From Kiritimatiellia bacterium (GTDB taxonomy: Bacteria > Verrucomicrobiota > Kiritimatiellia > RFP12 > UBA1067): a stretch of DNA of 25,644 nt. The stretch is from NCBI GenBank assembly GCA_016303225.1, contig JAEDMC010000013.1, positions 1-25,644 on the forward strand, given 5' to 3'. Numbering within the stretch: the stretch's first letter is position 1; the number at the start of each line of letters is the position of its first letter. The notes beneath the pieces are model-generated. The model searched no databases. It worked only from the letters and a program-made list of their open reading frames with translations, and had not been told where the DNA came from. Shown here piece by piece: positions 1 to 9,149 of the stretch. The position numbers and the translations under genes are program-made.

Positions 1-2020
1 TCTTCAACTCTTTGATCTGATCCCGCAGATACGCCGCCCGCTCGAACTCCAGGTTGTCCGCGGCCTCCAGCATGTCCTTCGTCAGTTCGGCAATCAAATC
101 GGCCGGCGAGGACTCAAGACCCGAAACGGAAGACACTCCATCCTGATTCCTGACCCCTAATCCCTGATCCCTTCTCCCAGCCTTAAAGACATACGCCGAC
201 TCATTGATCGCCCGCTTCACCGAATGCGGCACGATGCCATGCGCCTCGTTGTACGCGATCTGCTTCTCGCGGTGCTTCTTCGTAATTCTGAGGAGCTCCC
301 GAATCGCGTCCGTCTTATGGTCCGCATACAGGATGACGCGCCCCTTCTCGTGCCGCGCGGTGCGCCCGGCGGTCTGCACCAGCGACGTGGTCGAGCGAAG
401 GAACCCTTCCTTGTCCGCATCAAGAATCGCCACGAGCGAGACCTCCGGCAAATCCAATCCCTCCCTGAGCAGGTTGATGCCCACCAGCACGTCGAACTCG
501 CCCTTCCTCAGCCGCTGCAGAATCGCCACGCGCTCGATGGCATCGATGTCACTGTGCAGGTACTCGACGCGGATTCCCGCCTCGTGCAGATACTGGCTCA
601 AGTCTTCCGCCGACCGCTTGGTCAGCGTTGTCACCAGAACGCGATTACTGCCATCCGCACTTTTTCCTTTATCACTTTTACTTTCTACTTCCTTCCCGAT
701 TTCCGCGATCAGATCGTCGATCTGTCCCTTCAACGGACGGATCTCGATCTCCGGATCCAGCAGCCCCGTCGGACGGATCACCTGCTCCGCGACGGTCTTC
801 GCCTCACCATACTCGTAGTCGCCCGGCGTCGCCGAGCAATAGACGATCTGCTTGACCTTGCCGTTGAACTCCTCAAACGTCAGCGGACGGTTGTCCTTCG
901 CGCTCGGCAGGCGAAACCCGTAGTCGACGAGCTTCGTCTTTCTCGCCTGATCGCCGTTGTACATCGCGCGGATCTGCGGCACCGAAACGTGACTCTCGTC
1001 GATAATCGTCAGGAAGTCGTCGGGGAAATAGTCGATGAGGCACTCGCCCGCCGTGCCCGGTGCGCGTCCCGTCAGCGGACGCGAATAGTTCTCGATGCCG
1101 TTGCAGTAGCCGAGCTCGCGCATCATCTCGATGTCGTACTCTGTGCGCTCCCTCAGCCGCTGCGCCTCCAGAAGCTTGTTCTTCGACGCGAAGAACTTGA
1201 GTCGTTCATCCAGCTCCGCCTCAATGCGCTTGAACGCGGCCTCGAAGCGGTCCTTGCCCATCACGAACTGCTTCGCCGGCGTAATGACGGCCGCCGGCAT
1301 CGCCACTCCGCATTTGCCCGTTAGCGGATCCAGCTCGCGGATCGAATCGACGTCATCTCCGAAGAACTCAACGCGAATCGCCTTCGTCTCGTAGGCGGGG
1401 AAAATGTCGAGAACATCGCCCCGCACCCGAAACGTCCCCGGCTGGAAGTCAAAGTCATTCCGCACATACTGCGCCTCGACCAACCGCGCAATCACCCCGC
1501 TCCGTCCCCTGATCCCTGATCCCTGATCTCCGATCCCTATCTTGACGGTAAGGTCCCGATACTCGTCGCTCTCCCCCAAGCCGTAAATGCACGACACCGA
1601 CGCCACCACGATGACATCCTGACGCGCAATGAGCGCGTTCGTCGCCGCAAGACGATACCGTTCGATCTCCTCGTTGATGGATGCGTCCTTCTCGATGTAG
1701 GTGTCGGTCTGCGGAATGTACGCCTCGGGCTGATAGTAGTCGTAGTAGCTGATGAAGTACTCGACGGCGTTTTCGGGAAAGAACTCCTTCAGTTCGGCGA
1801 ACAGCTGTGCGGCGAGCGTCTTGTTATGGCTCAGGATCAGCGTCGGACGGTTCCACTTGGCGATCAAGTTCGCCATGGTGAACGTCTTGCCCGAACCCGT
1901 CACGCCCTGCAGCACCAGCCGATTTTCGCCCCGCTTCAGTCCCTGATAAAGCGCCTCCACAGCCTCCGGCTGATCTCCCGTCGGCTTGAACTTCGACTTC
2001 AGCTTGAACAGTCCGCTCAT
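1..2020 (-). CDS. uvrB: UvrABC excinuclease subunit B (3' end beyond window)
   Basis: UvrB is the damage-verifying helicase-like subunit of nucleotide excision repair; it loads with UvrA and recruits UvrC. The frame is open from the ATG at 2020 to the left edge, about 673 codons, so probably only a few C-terminal residues are missing. Visible landmarks: N-terminal PTGDQPEA, Walker A GVTGSGKT (about residues 39-46), the beta-hairpin region YYDYYQPEAYIP, the DESH box, GINLLREGLDLPEV, QTAGRTAR, and a C-terminal UVR motif (NLEFERAAYLRDQIKEL) next to the edge. Three low-complexity peptides interrupt conserved sequence in frame: GIGDQGSGIRGRSG, SKSDKGKSADG and RRDQGLGVRNQDG. Each is encoded by a 7/8-nt tandem array. 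The start lies 10 nt after the GH35 stop codon. The nearest purine-rich stretch, GAGGA, touches the ATG, so translation may depend on coupling. Identification is very secure. Confidence 0.97.
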   Translation of the reverse strand, partial: MSGLFKLKSKFKPTGDQPEAVEALYQGLKRGENRLVLQGVTGSGKTFTMANLIAKWNRPTLILSHNKTLAAQLFAELKEFFPENAVEYFISYYDYYQPEAYIPQTDTYIEKDASINEEIERYRLAATNALIARQDVIVVASVSCIYGLGESDEYRDLTVKIGIGDQGSGIRGRSGVIARLVEAQYVRNDFDFQPGTFRVRGDVLDIFPAYETKAIRVEFFGDDVDSIRELDPLTGKCGVAMPAAVITPAKQFVMGKDRFEAAFKRIEAELDERLKFFASKNKLLEAQRLRERTEYDIEMMRELGYCNGIENYSRPLTGRAPGTAGECLIDYFPDDFLTIIDESHVSVPQIRAMYNGDQARKTKLVDYGFRLPSAKDNRPLTFEEFNGKVKQIVYCSATPGDYEYGEAKTVAEQVIRPTGLLDPEIEIRPLKGQIDDLIAEIGKEVESKSDKGKSADGSNRVLVTTLTKRSAEDLSQYLHEAGIRVEYLHSDIDAIERVAILQRLRKGEFDVLVGINLLREGLDLPEVSLVAILDADKEGFLRSTTSLVQTAGRTARHEKGRVILYADHKTDAIRELLRITKKHREKQIAYNEAHGIVPHSVKRAINESAYVFKAGRRDQGLGVRNQDGVSSVSGLESSPADLIAELTKDMLEAADNLEFERAAYLRDQIKELK
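141..178 (-). repeat. Heptad tandem array inside uvrB (unit ATCAGGG)
   Basis: On the + strand the units read tcctgat, tcctgac, ccctaat, ccctgat and cccttct, in strict 7-nt register. They are translated in frame within the linker before the UvrB UVR motif, with no stop codon in the uvrB frame. The unit is the same as in the array at 1504-1538 of the same gene. Confidence 0.85.
657..695 (-). repeat. Degenerate CTTTNNN tandem array inside uvrB
   Basis: The + strand units are approximately ctttttc, ctttatca, ctttta, ctttcta and cttcctt, with periods of 6-8 nt. The array encodes the peptide SKSDKGKSADG, inserted before the conserved NRVLVTTLTKR segment of UvrB. Its unit and its GCACTTT edge resemble the array inside metG at 10390-10424. 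Confidence 0.75.
1504..1538 (-). repeat. Heptad tandem array inside uvrB (unit GATCCCT / AGGGATC)
   Basis: The + strand units are gtcccct, gatccct, gatccct, gatctcc and gatccct, all in 7-nt register. Five units make up 35 nt. The translated peptide IGIGDQGSGIRGR replaces a variable loop between the EYRDLTVK and VIARLVEAQYVRND segments of UvrB. The coding strand has four G-runs, but one loop of 11 nt is too long for a canonical quadruplex. Confidence 0.88.
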
Positions 2021-2034
2021 TCCTCGGCCGTCAT
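2017..2034 (-). other. Five-codon minicistron bridging the GH35 gene and uvrB
   Basis: On the minus strand the GH35 gene ends AAA TGA. An ATG overlapping that stop codon (ATGA) opens the frame ATG ACG GCC GAG GAA TGA, and the final TGA overlaps the uvrB ATG in a second ATGA. The result is a five-residue reading frame (MTAEE) linked by ATGA overlaps at both ends. The frame is read directly from the sequence. Its translation, and a role as a re-initiation relay, are inference. Confidence 0.4.
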
Positions 2035-4642
2035 TTGCGGAAGGTGGCGGGAAGCGCGTTCAGCTTCGCCTCGATGAGGTCGGCAAGACGACGGTGCCCC
2101 GCGGTGTTCGGATGCAGCCGGTCAACCTTCGAGTTCGAGAAGTACTTGACGTAGCTGTCGTTCATCGGGAGGAGGCCCGACTCGCCGTGAAGGTCGATGA
2201 CCGGACACGACCAGTGGCGTCCTGCCTCCTTGATCGCCTCCACATACTCGTCGACATAATGCCCCGTCTCGTTCGGGAAGCATTCCGGCGGCTGGACGTT
2301 GTACTTGCTGCAGGTGAAGAACGCACGGTGAATCGGCGTCATCAGGATGACCTGCGTGTCGGGGAACTCGGTCTTGATCTTCTCAAGCGCCACATTGATG
2401 CGTCCCTTGAACGTGCCGAGATCGCGGTTGAAGTAGCGACGCTTCATCACGCGCTGCTTGCCCCAGAGATTGGTCTCCTCGTCCTTCAGCTCGAAGAACT
2501 CGCCGAGCGGCACCCCGCCCATGTAGTCGTTCGTGCCCATGAAGACGAAGATCGCGTCCAAATCGTCGTCCATCGACTCGTGGATGCGGTTGACCTGGTT
2601 CGGAACGCCCTTCCACGTGTCGCCGTTGACGCCGTAGATCTTCGCATCAAGCTTCAGGTCGTCAATGAGGAAGTTCCAGTAGTTCTTCGTGCAGCCGACG
2701 TGAATCGGATCGGTGATGGAGTCGCCGAGAAACGCCACCTTCGCGCCCTTCCACGCCTCGAGCCCGGCGCGGACCTTCCGGAGCGGCTTCTGGTAATAGT
2801 CGTTCTCGAACGCAAGGATGTCAAGCATCGGCTTCTCGTGCCAGCGGAACTTGCTGTCCCGCGGCTTCGCGCCGACCGCATCCCAAATGACGATCTCGTT
2901 GTCGCCGTCCTTGATCCAGCAGCCGGGCGCATAGCACGTCTGCGTCGGCCCGATTGACCAGTAGCGCCCGAGCGCGTGTCCGTTCAGCCAGACCATGCCG
3001 CGCTTGAACTCGGTCATGTCGAGGAACGTGTCCTTGCCGCCTTCCATCTTCGCCTTGAAGCGGTAGAGCCGACACGCGGGAAGCCGCCCCTTGCCGATCC
3101 ACTCGTCCGCCTTCGGCGTACGAAAACGGACATGCGGCAGGTCGTCCCAGCGGACAGCGTACGAGAACCAGCCCGTCAATTTCGTCTTCCCCACGGTGAC
3201 TTCGCCGACGATGCCCTTCCACGTCGTGTTGATGTACTCGCCGAAGTTGTTGCGGCCCATCGGCTCGACGACGATTTCGAGTTTGCGTGAATGATTCGCC
3301 GCAGCAATCGCAATTCCCTCCTTCGAATAGCGCCGATCAAGATAGCCGATTTCCTTGCCGTCAAGCCGCACGATGCCCAAGTCTCGCACGTCAGCCCTCA
3401 GCAGGCCGCCGACGCCCTCGGGCAACGTCGCATGGTAAATGCCGATGCCATAGCCGACGCCAAGTTTTTCCAGCGTCATGGGCATCGGGTCTCGGAGCGA
3501 CAGCGGCACTGCAATCGCGCACGGTTCGGCGACCTCGGCGACGATCTCGCACTCGCCCTTCTGCGTCGGAATGGCCGCCGGCGGCTCGGGGATCGTCTCG
3601 CCCTCGTTCAGATACTTCGCGAAGAGACTGCGGAGCGCGGCGAACTTGGTCGGATGCGCCCACCCGGCCTCGCTCACCGGCGCATCGTAGTCGTAGCTCG
3701 ATACTTCCGGCGCGAACGGCGCGTTACAGCCCGCCCACCAGCCGAAGGTCGTGCCGCCGTGCGCCATGTACATCGAGAAGCTCGCCTTGTGCTGCAGCAT
3801 CCACTCGAGATCCTTGAGGCAGTCCGTCGCGTCCTTGACGTGATGGATTTGTCCCCACGAGTCGAACCATGCGGGATAGTACTCGCCGCACATAAGCGGC
3901 CCCTTCGGCGAGACCTTACGAAGTTCCGCAAACGACGCCTCTGGATTGGACCCGAAGTTGACGATCTGCACGAGCTCGGGAATCGCGCCGTTCGCAACCT
4001 GTCCGCGTCCGTTACACGCGAAAAGCGGCACCTCGAAGCCGGCCGCGCGGAGCGCGTTGTGAATCGAGCGCATGTACTCCTTGTCGTCGCCGTAGCTGCC
4101 GTACTCGTTCTCGGCCTGCACCATCAGGATCGGTCCGCCCTGCGTGACCTGCAGCGGCGCGAGCACCTTGCCGACCTCGGCGAGATAGCGCTTCGCCGGC
4201 TCCAAGTACTTGGGGTCTCGCGTCCGCATCCGGATGCCGTCCCGCGCCAAAAGCCACCATGGGAGACCGCCCTCGTCCCACTCGGCGCAGGTGTAGGGGC
4301 CGGGACGGAGAACGACCCAGAGTCCTTCCTCCTGCGCGATGCGGCAGAACTTCGCGACGTCCTTGTCCGGCGACGAGAAGTCGAACTTGCCCTCCTCCTG
4401 CTCGTGGAAGTTCCAGAACATATACGCGCAGACGGCGTTGAATCCGCATGCGCGGATCATCTGCAAGCGATGCCGCCAGTACTCTGGCGCGACGCGCGCG
4501 AAGTGAATCTCTCCGCAGCGGATGACGAACGGCTTGCCGTCCAGCAGAAACGCCCCCTCGCCGACGGCGAACGTATGCGACTTCTCGGCCGCACCCAGGC
4601 AAAACGCCGCGCCGACTACGAACAACGACAACACGAATTTTC

Positions 4643-4646
<4 letters not shown>
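2031..4646 (-). CDS. Secreted GH35 beta-galactosidase fused to an SGNH/GDSL hydrolase
   Basis: The predicted product has 871 residues. It starts with a signal peptide (MRKFVLSLFVVGAAFCLGAA), followed by a GH35 barrel at about 25-340. The acid/base Glu lies in QAENEYGSY (about E181) and the nucleophile Glu in GPLMCGEYYPAW (about E255). Beta-sandwich or galactose-binding-like segments follow to about 620. An SGNH hydrolase domain completes the protein, with block I GDSIT (about 641), a block II-like GVNGDT, block III GTND (about 704) and the catalytic DRLH (about 842-845). GH35 enzymes remove terminal beta-galactose; SGNH domains are often carbohydrate O-deacetylases, so the pair may act on acetylated galactosides in the periplasm or outside the cell. 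The start was chosen at 4646 because it has an AAGGAG ribosome binding site and a signal peptide and overlaps the tlyA stop as ATGA. A longer open frame to 4706 exists but reads through tlyA. Confidence 0.93.
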
Positions 4647-5514
<868 letters not shown>

Positions 5515-5518
<4 letters not shown>

Positions 5519-6852
5519 TTCTCAGCGTCGAGATGTTTGATTTCGCGCACCTCGTCCCGCGGGAAGCTGCGATGGATGCCGGGCGACGACTCGATTTCAA
5601 TGTAATCGGACTTGATGCCCAGCAAGACGCCCCTGCAGGTCGTCCGTGACGTCACGATCTCCACGTCTGGCTTGAAGATGCGCGTCAGCCGCTGATGATG
5701 GAACTTGGACGTCTGGGAGTTCTTGACGACCGGATGCGTCGTCTTGTCGGCATAGCCGTCCTTCTTGAGAACCAGCGTATGCTCGCCCTCAAGCACATTT
5801 TCAATCGGCAGGATGTCGCTGAACTCGGCCTCCGGATCCTTTGACTTCGTCTCGCCGACCCGCTTGCCGTCGAGGTACACCGTCGCACCGGGAGGCGCCG
5901 TGCGGACCTCCAACCGTCCCATGACGTTCGAGAGGCGGAACTCGACGTTCGTCGAACCGCCGTTGGCGATGGAGACGAATTTCGAAATCGTGCCGTAGCC
6001 CTCCAGCTCCGCCCTGACGTCATAGCTGCCCGGCTTGACGTTCGACAGCGTCAGCGGACTCGTGCCGCGCGGCTCGTTGTTGACGTAGAAACGCGCGCCA
6101 TCCGGAACGGATGAGAGATGGATCGTACCCGGCAAAGCCCGGAGACTGACCGACAGCGTCTGCACGTCTCCGGCGTTGACCTGAAGCTCCCGCGTGTCGT
6201 CGGCAAAGCCGTCGAGATGAAACTTGACAACCGCCTGTCCCTTCGGAACCTGCGAAACCTTGACCGGCGTAACGCCCTGGGAGACGCCGTTCACTACGAC
6301 CTCCGCGCCTGCGGGATCGGAGATGACGTTGATCGTCCCCGAGGAAAGGACCATCTTCTCCTCACGAACCAGGGGCTTGCGTCCGTCGAAGCGAACGCTG
6401 ATCGTCTGGTTCTGGTAGCCGGCCTTGCGCAGCCGGATGCTGTACGTGCCACGCGCGGGCAGATGGGTGATGAGGCGGGGGGTCCGACCAATAGACACGC
6501 CGTCAATCTGGATGTCGCAGTCCGGAGGATCCGTCTTCAGCAACAAGAGTCCCTTCACCTCTTCCAGCACTTCGTTTTTCTCGATGTAAGGGCCGTCATT
6601 GGTATCGAAGAACCGATCGCGTTCCTCGTAGCCGGGCAGACGGTACTTGAGATGATGGCGGCCAGGCTTGATGTCGAAGAGCGTGATCGGGGTCGTGCCC
6701 TTGTCCATCCCGTCGATGATGACGGACGCTCCTGCAGGCTGGCTGGTGATCGTCACGCGCGTCTGCACCAGCTCCTGGCCGAACGCGGCAAACGAAAGCG
6801 CCCAGGCGACAATCAGACAATCGAACAATCGAACAATCGGACAATTATGCAT
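5515..6852 (-). CDS. Exported protein with five PEGA repeats
   Basis: A 445-residue protein with an N-terminal hydrophobic export signal (MHNCPIVRLFDCLIVAWALS, then FAAFGQ). Five PEGA beta-repeats follow, recognisable by P-x-G/D-A-x-x-x-[IVY]-[DN]-G and K-x-GY or equivalent endings. They start near VTITSQPAGASVIIDG, LLKTDPPDCDIQIDG, NVISDPAGAEVVVNG, HLSSVPDGARFYVNN and EVRTAPPGATVYLDG. A short C-terminal beta-rich tail (VTSRTTCRGVLLGIKSDYIE) has no clear family. PEGA proteins are usually extracytoplasmic surface or scaffold proteins; a specific role is not known here. The ATG at 6852 overlaps the FHA gene stop as TGATG; a GTG three nt upstream is an alternative start. The signal peptide codons are largely an octad tandem array. 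The neighbours tadC and FHA suggest an envelope apparatus. Confidence 0.88.
6808..6851 (-). repeat. Octad tandem array (TGTTCGAT) encoding the PEGA signal peptide
   Basis: Minus-strand units in 8-nt register are TGCATAAT, TGTCCGAT, TGTTCGAT, TGTTCGAT, TGTCTGAT and TGTC. The array begins directly after the FHA gene stop codon TGA and encodes HNCPIVRLFDCLIV of the PEGA protein's export signal. Confidence 0.88.
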
Positions 6853-8138
6853 CACTTGTTGCCTTTCATTCGCTTTTCAACATCAATGAGCTTGGCCGAC
6901 GCCTCGCGGTTACGGTCGTCGCGGCGATCCGGAATCATCTCCATCAGCACCCGCAGCTCGCGCTGCGCGAGGTCCCAGTCTCCGAGCTTGATCGCGCGGT
7001 CGACGACAAAGCGCTGGTCGCCGTACCGCTTGTCCAGCTCCTCCTTGGCGGTCTTCAGGCCTTCGCGCGCCGCATGGATGCAATCGGGCTTCGGATCGAC
7101 CGTATCCAGGTAGAAGATCGCCTCCTTGTAGGCGGCGACCGAGCCGGCCAGATTGCCGTGCTGGACGTCGCGGTCCTCCCACTTGGCCTTGCCGATGGCG
7201 ATCAGCTCCTCCGACATCTCGATCAGCTTTTCGCGCGAAAACCGGATGGCGTGGATGCCGAGCTCGTTGTTGGAAAACGCCTCAAGCTTCTCGCGAACGG
7301 AACGGAACGCCTCCGGCTCCTGCGTGTTGACGACCTTGACGGCATGGGCGCAGGTCGTGTAGACGACGCGCAGGTTCCAGCTCTCCAGCGAGGGGACCTC
7401 CGGTTCGGGACCCGCATATTCGCGGTCGAGCTCCTTGAGGGACGCGTAGTCAAGAATCTCGTTCAGCTCGGTCTTCGCCTGCGGCGAGAGCGCCTTGGGC
7501 TGAATCGTCGGATGCCGGTTCTCCTTCGTGTCGTTCAGGACGACGCGGAGCATCCCGTCCCGCGCGACGGTCATCTCGTAGCGGTAGATGCCGTCAAGCG
7601 TCGCGGCGACCTTTTCGTACCAGACCTCCACCACCTGCGGCTTCGCGTCCACAAGGTCCGTCGGCGTCGGCGTCGGCGCCTCCTGCGGAGCGGTCAGGAC
7701 AAGGTAGATCGCCACGGCGGCCACCAGCACGGCAACGGCCCACAGGGCGTTCGCCAGCGCAGAACGACGCTTCGGCGCCGGAGCGTACTTCTTCGCTCCC
7801 AGCCCCAGGTCGACCGCACCGCCCTCCGGCGGGGTCTGGTCGCCGACGACGCGAATGGTGGTCGCGCCAACCGTGATCAGGTCTCCGACCCTGAGCGTCT
7901 GCGGATCGTTCCCAAGCGGTTTGCCGTTCACCAGAGTCCCGTTCGCGCTCGCAAGGTCCGTGATGCGGATGTCGCTGTCGCCGACCGTCTCAAACAGGCA
8001 ATGGTTGCGCGAAAGCTCCTCGTCCGGAATGTGTATGTCATTGGATGACGAACGTCCGAGCCGCACGCCGCCGTCCTTCACCACGAAACGCTGTCCATTG
8101 AGCGCTCCGTTCACGATCATCAATTCAGGTCTTTTCAT
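6852..8138 (-). CDS. FHA-domain membrane-anchored protein
   Basis: A 428-residue protein. Residues 1-100 form a forkhead-associated domain, with RLGRSSSNDIHIPDEELSRN then HC, and DLASANGTLVNG. FHA domains bind phosphothreonine peptides. A single transmembrane helix (about 127-150, ALWAVAVLVAAVAIYLVLTA) follows a basic Pro-rich linker, so the FHA head should be cytoplasmic. The C-terminal about 270 residues would lie outside the membrane and end in helical, TPR-like sequence (SREKLIEMSEELIAIGKAKW, GDWDLAQRELRVLMEMIP). No kinase is encoded in the window. It sits 30 nt after tadC and overlaps the PEGA gene by one base, consistent with a shared signalling or assembly role in an envelope machine. 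That role is inference from neighbours. Confidence 0.9.
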   Translation of the reverse strand: MKRPELMIVNGALNGQRFVVKDGGVRLGRSSSNDIHIPDEELSRNHCLFETVGDSDIRITDLASANGTLVNGKPLGNDPQTLRVGDLITVGATTIRVVGDQTPPEGGAVDLGLGAKKYAPAPKRRSALANALWAVAVLVAAVAIYLVLTAPQEAPTPTPTDLVDAKPQVVEVWYEKVAATLDGIYRYEMTVARDGMLRVVLNDTKENRHPTIQPKALSPQAKTELNEILDYASLKELDREYAGPEPEVPSLESWNLRVVYTTCAHAVKVVNTQEPEAFRSVREKLEAFSNNELGIHAIRFSREKLIEMSEELIAIGKAKWEDRDVQHGNLAGSVAAYKEAIFYLDTVDPKPDCIHAAREGLKTAKEELDKRYGDQRFVVDRAIKLGDWDLAQRELRVLMEMIPDRRDDRNREASAKLIDVEKRMKGNK

Positions 8139-8171
8139 ATGTCCCCATCCCCATCTAACAGCTAACGGCTA
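8139..8171 (-). repeat. Heptad array forming the tadC-FHA junction
   Basis: The minus strand reads TAGCCGT, TAGCTGT, TAGATGG, GGATGGG, GACAT and then the FHA gene ATG. The first unit starts with the tadC stop codon TAG. The G-rich last units (GGGGACAT before ATG) are the only Shine-Dalgarno-like sequence available to the FHA gene, so the repeat tract may also supply its ribosome binding site. Confidence 0.7.
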
Positions 8172-9080
8172 CATCCCTTTCATCGCCTGGCTGATCACCG
8201 GACCAAGAAGAATGATGAACACCGCAGGGAAGATGCAGAGCATCAGCGGTCCGAGCATCTTGACCGGCGCTTCCGCTGCCAGCTTCTCCGCACGGTCAAA
8301 GCGGCGCGAACGGAGCTGCTCGGACTGAATGCGGAGAATGGAGCCTATCGAGACGCCCAATTCATCCGCCTGGATGAGCGCATAGGCGACCGACTTCAGG
8401 TCCGGCTGCTTCACGCGGTCGGCCATTCCCTTCAGCGCATCCTTGCGCGAAGATCCGACCTGAATCTCCTTGGTCATCCGCAACAGCTCCTCATTGAGCG
8501 GATCGAGCTTGCGAAGCTTGCAGTTGCGCTGCAGGGCGCTGATGAAGTCCATGCCCGCCTCTACCGAGAGAGTCAGCAGGTCGAGAACGAACGGCAAGGC
8601 CTTCTGGATCGAAAGATGACGCCTCTTCATCGCCGAACGAAGCCAAATGAGCGGCTGAAAATAGGCGATGACAAACCCCATGACCGTCACAATCAGCGCC
8701 AGCTGCCCCGCACCCTCCAGGAAAGCCGACATCCAGATCGCGAGCAGCAGGCAGACCGGTCCCGTCACCAGCGGCAGCAACAACTTGAGCGCGACGAACT
8801 CACGTCCTGTCAGCAGACCCTCAAAGCCCGCCGCGACCAGCATCTCGTCCGCCGCCACGACCTGCTTGGCAAACATCGGTCGGGAGATGAGCCCGTTCAA
8901 GTTGCCAACGAACGGCAGCAGCAGCTTGAAGGACAGGGGGAGCGACCGCTCCTGCCGCCGTCCGTCCGCCAGCGTCACATAGGTGACTTCGCTGGCAATC
9001 GACACGGCGTACCACGCGAGGCAGGCGGCCGCCACCGCCCACATCGCCATCGCCCCCCAGTTTAGCAAGCTCGTTTCCAT
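8169..9080 (-). CDS. tadC: TadC/GspF-type type II secretion system F-domain protein
   Basis: A 303-residue polytopic inner-membrane protein. It has an N-terminal helix (about 8-28), two central helices (about 97-118 and 124-145), a cytoplasmic T2SSF helical domain (about 150-270, including LPFVLDLLTLSVEAGMDFIS and the following AL, plus ADELGVSIGSILRIQSEQLR) and a C-terminal helix (LGPLMLCIFPAVFIILLGPV). This order matches TadC, a platform protein of Tad/Flp pilus or type II secretion machines. The usual partners TadA, TadB and a pilin gene are absent: upstream is metG and downstream are FHA and PEGA genes. The ATG follows an octad repeat array directly and lacks a clear Shine-Dalgarno sequence at the usual spacing. 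The symbol reflects family architecture, and a solitary GspF-like role is possible. Confidence 0.88.
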   Translation of the reverse strand: METSLLNWGAMAMWAVAAACLAWYAVSIASEVTYVTLADGRRQERSLPLSFKLLLPFVGNLNGLISRPMFAKQVVAADEMLVAAGFEGLLTGREFVALKLLLPLVTGPVCLLLAIWMSAFLEGAGQLALIVTVMGFVIAYFQPLIWLRSAMKRRHLSIQKALPFVLDLLTLSVEAGMDFISALQRNCKLRKLDPLNEELLRMTKEIQVGSSRKDALKGMADRVKQPDLKSVAYALIQADELGVSIGSILRIQSEQLRSRRFDRAEKLAAEAPVKMLGPLMLCIFPAVFIILLGPVISQAMKGM

Positions 9081-9149
9081 TCTTAACCGCTTAACTTCTT
9101 AACCGCTTAACCGCTTAACCGCTTAACTTCTTAACCGCTTAACCGCTTA
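9081..9149 (-). repeat. Near-perfect octad array (TAAGCGGT) filling the metG-tadC junction
   Basis: On the minus strand there are eight full 8-nt units plus TAAGA, directly followed by the tadC ATG. Six units are TAAGCGGT and two (third and seventh) are TAAGAAGT. The first TAA is the metG stop codon. Because 8 is not a multiple of 3, the TAA of successive units falls in all three frames, giving a dense translational stop. No other sequence lies between the two genes. Confidence 0.95.

Noticed and set aside
141..1538. Frameshift or pseudogene in uvrB because of the repeat tracts
   Set aside because: Manual translation of the array at 141-178 and reading of the flanks of the others show conserved UvrB sequence resuming in the same frame with no stop codon.
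9081..9149. CRISPR array
   Set aside because: Units are 8 nt and contiguous without spacers; there is no 24-40 nt repeat-spacer pattern and no cas gene in the window.
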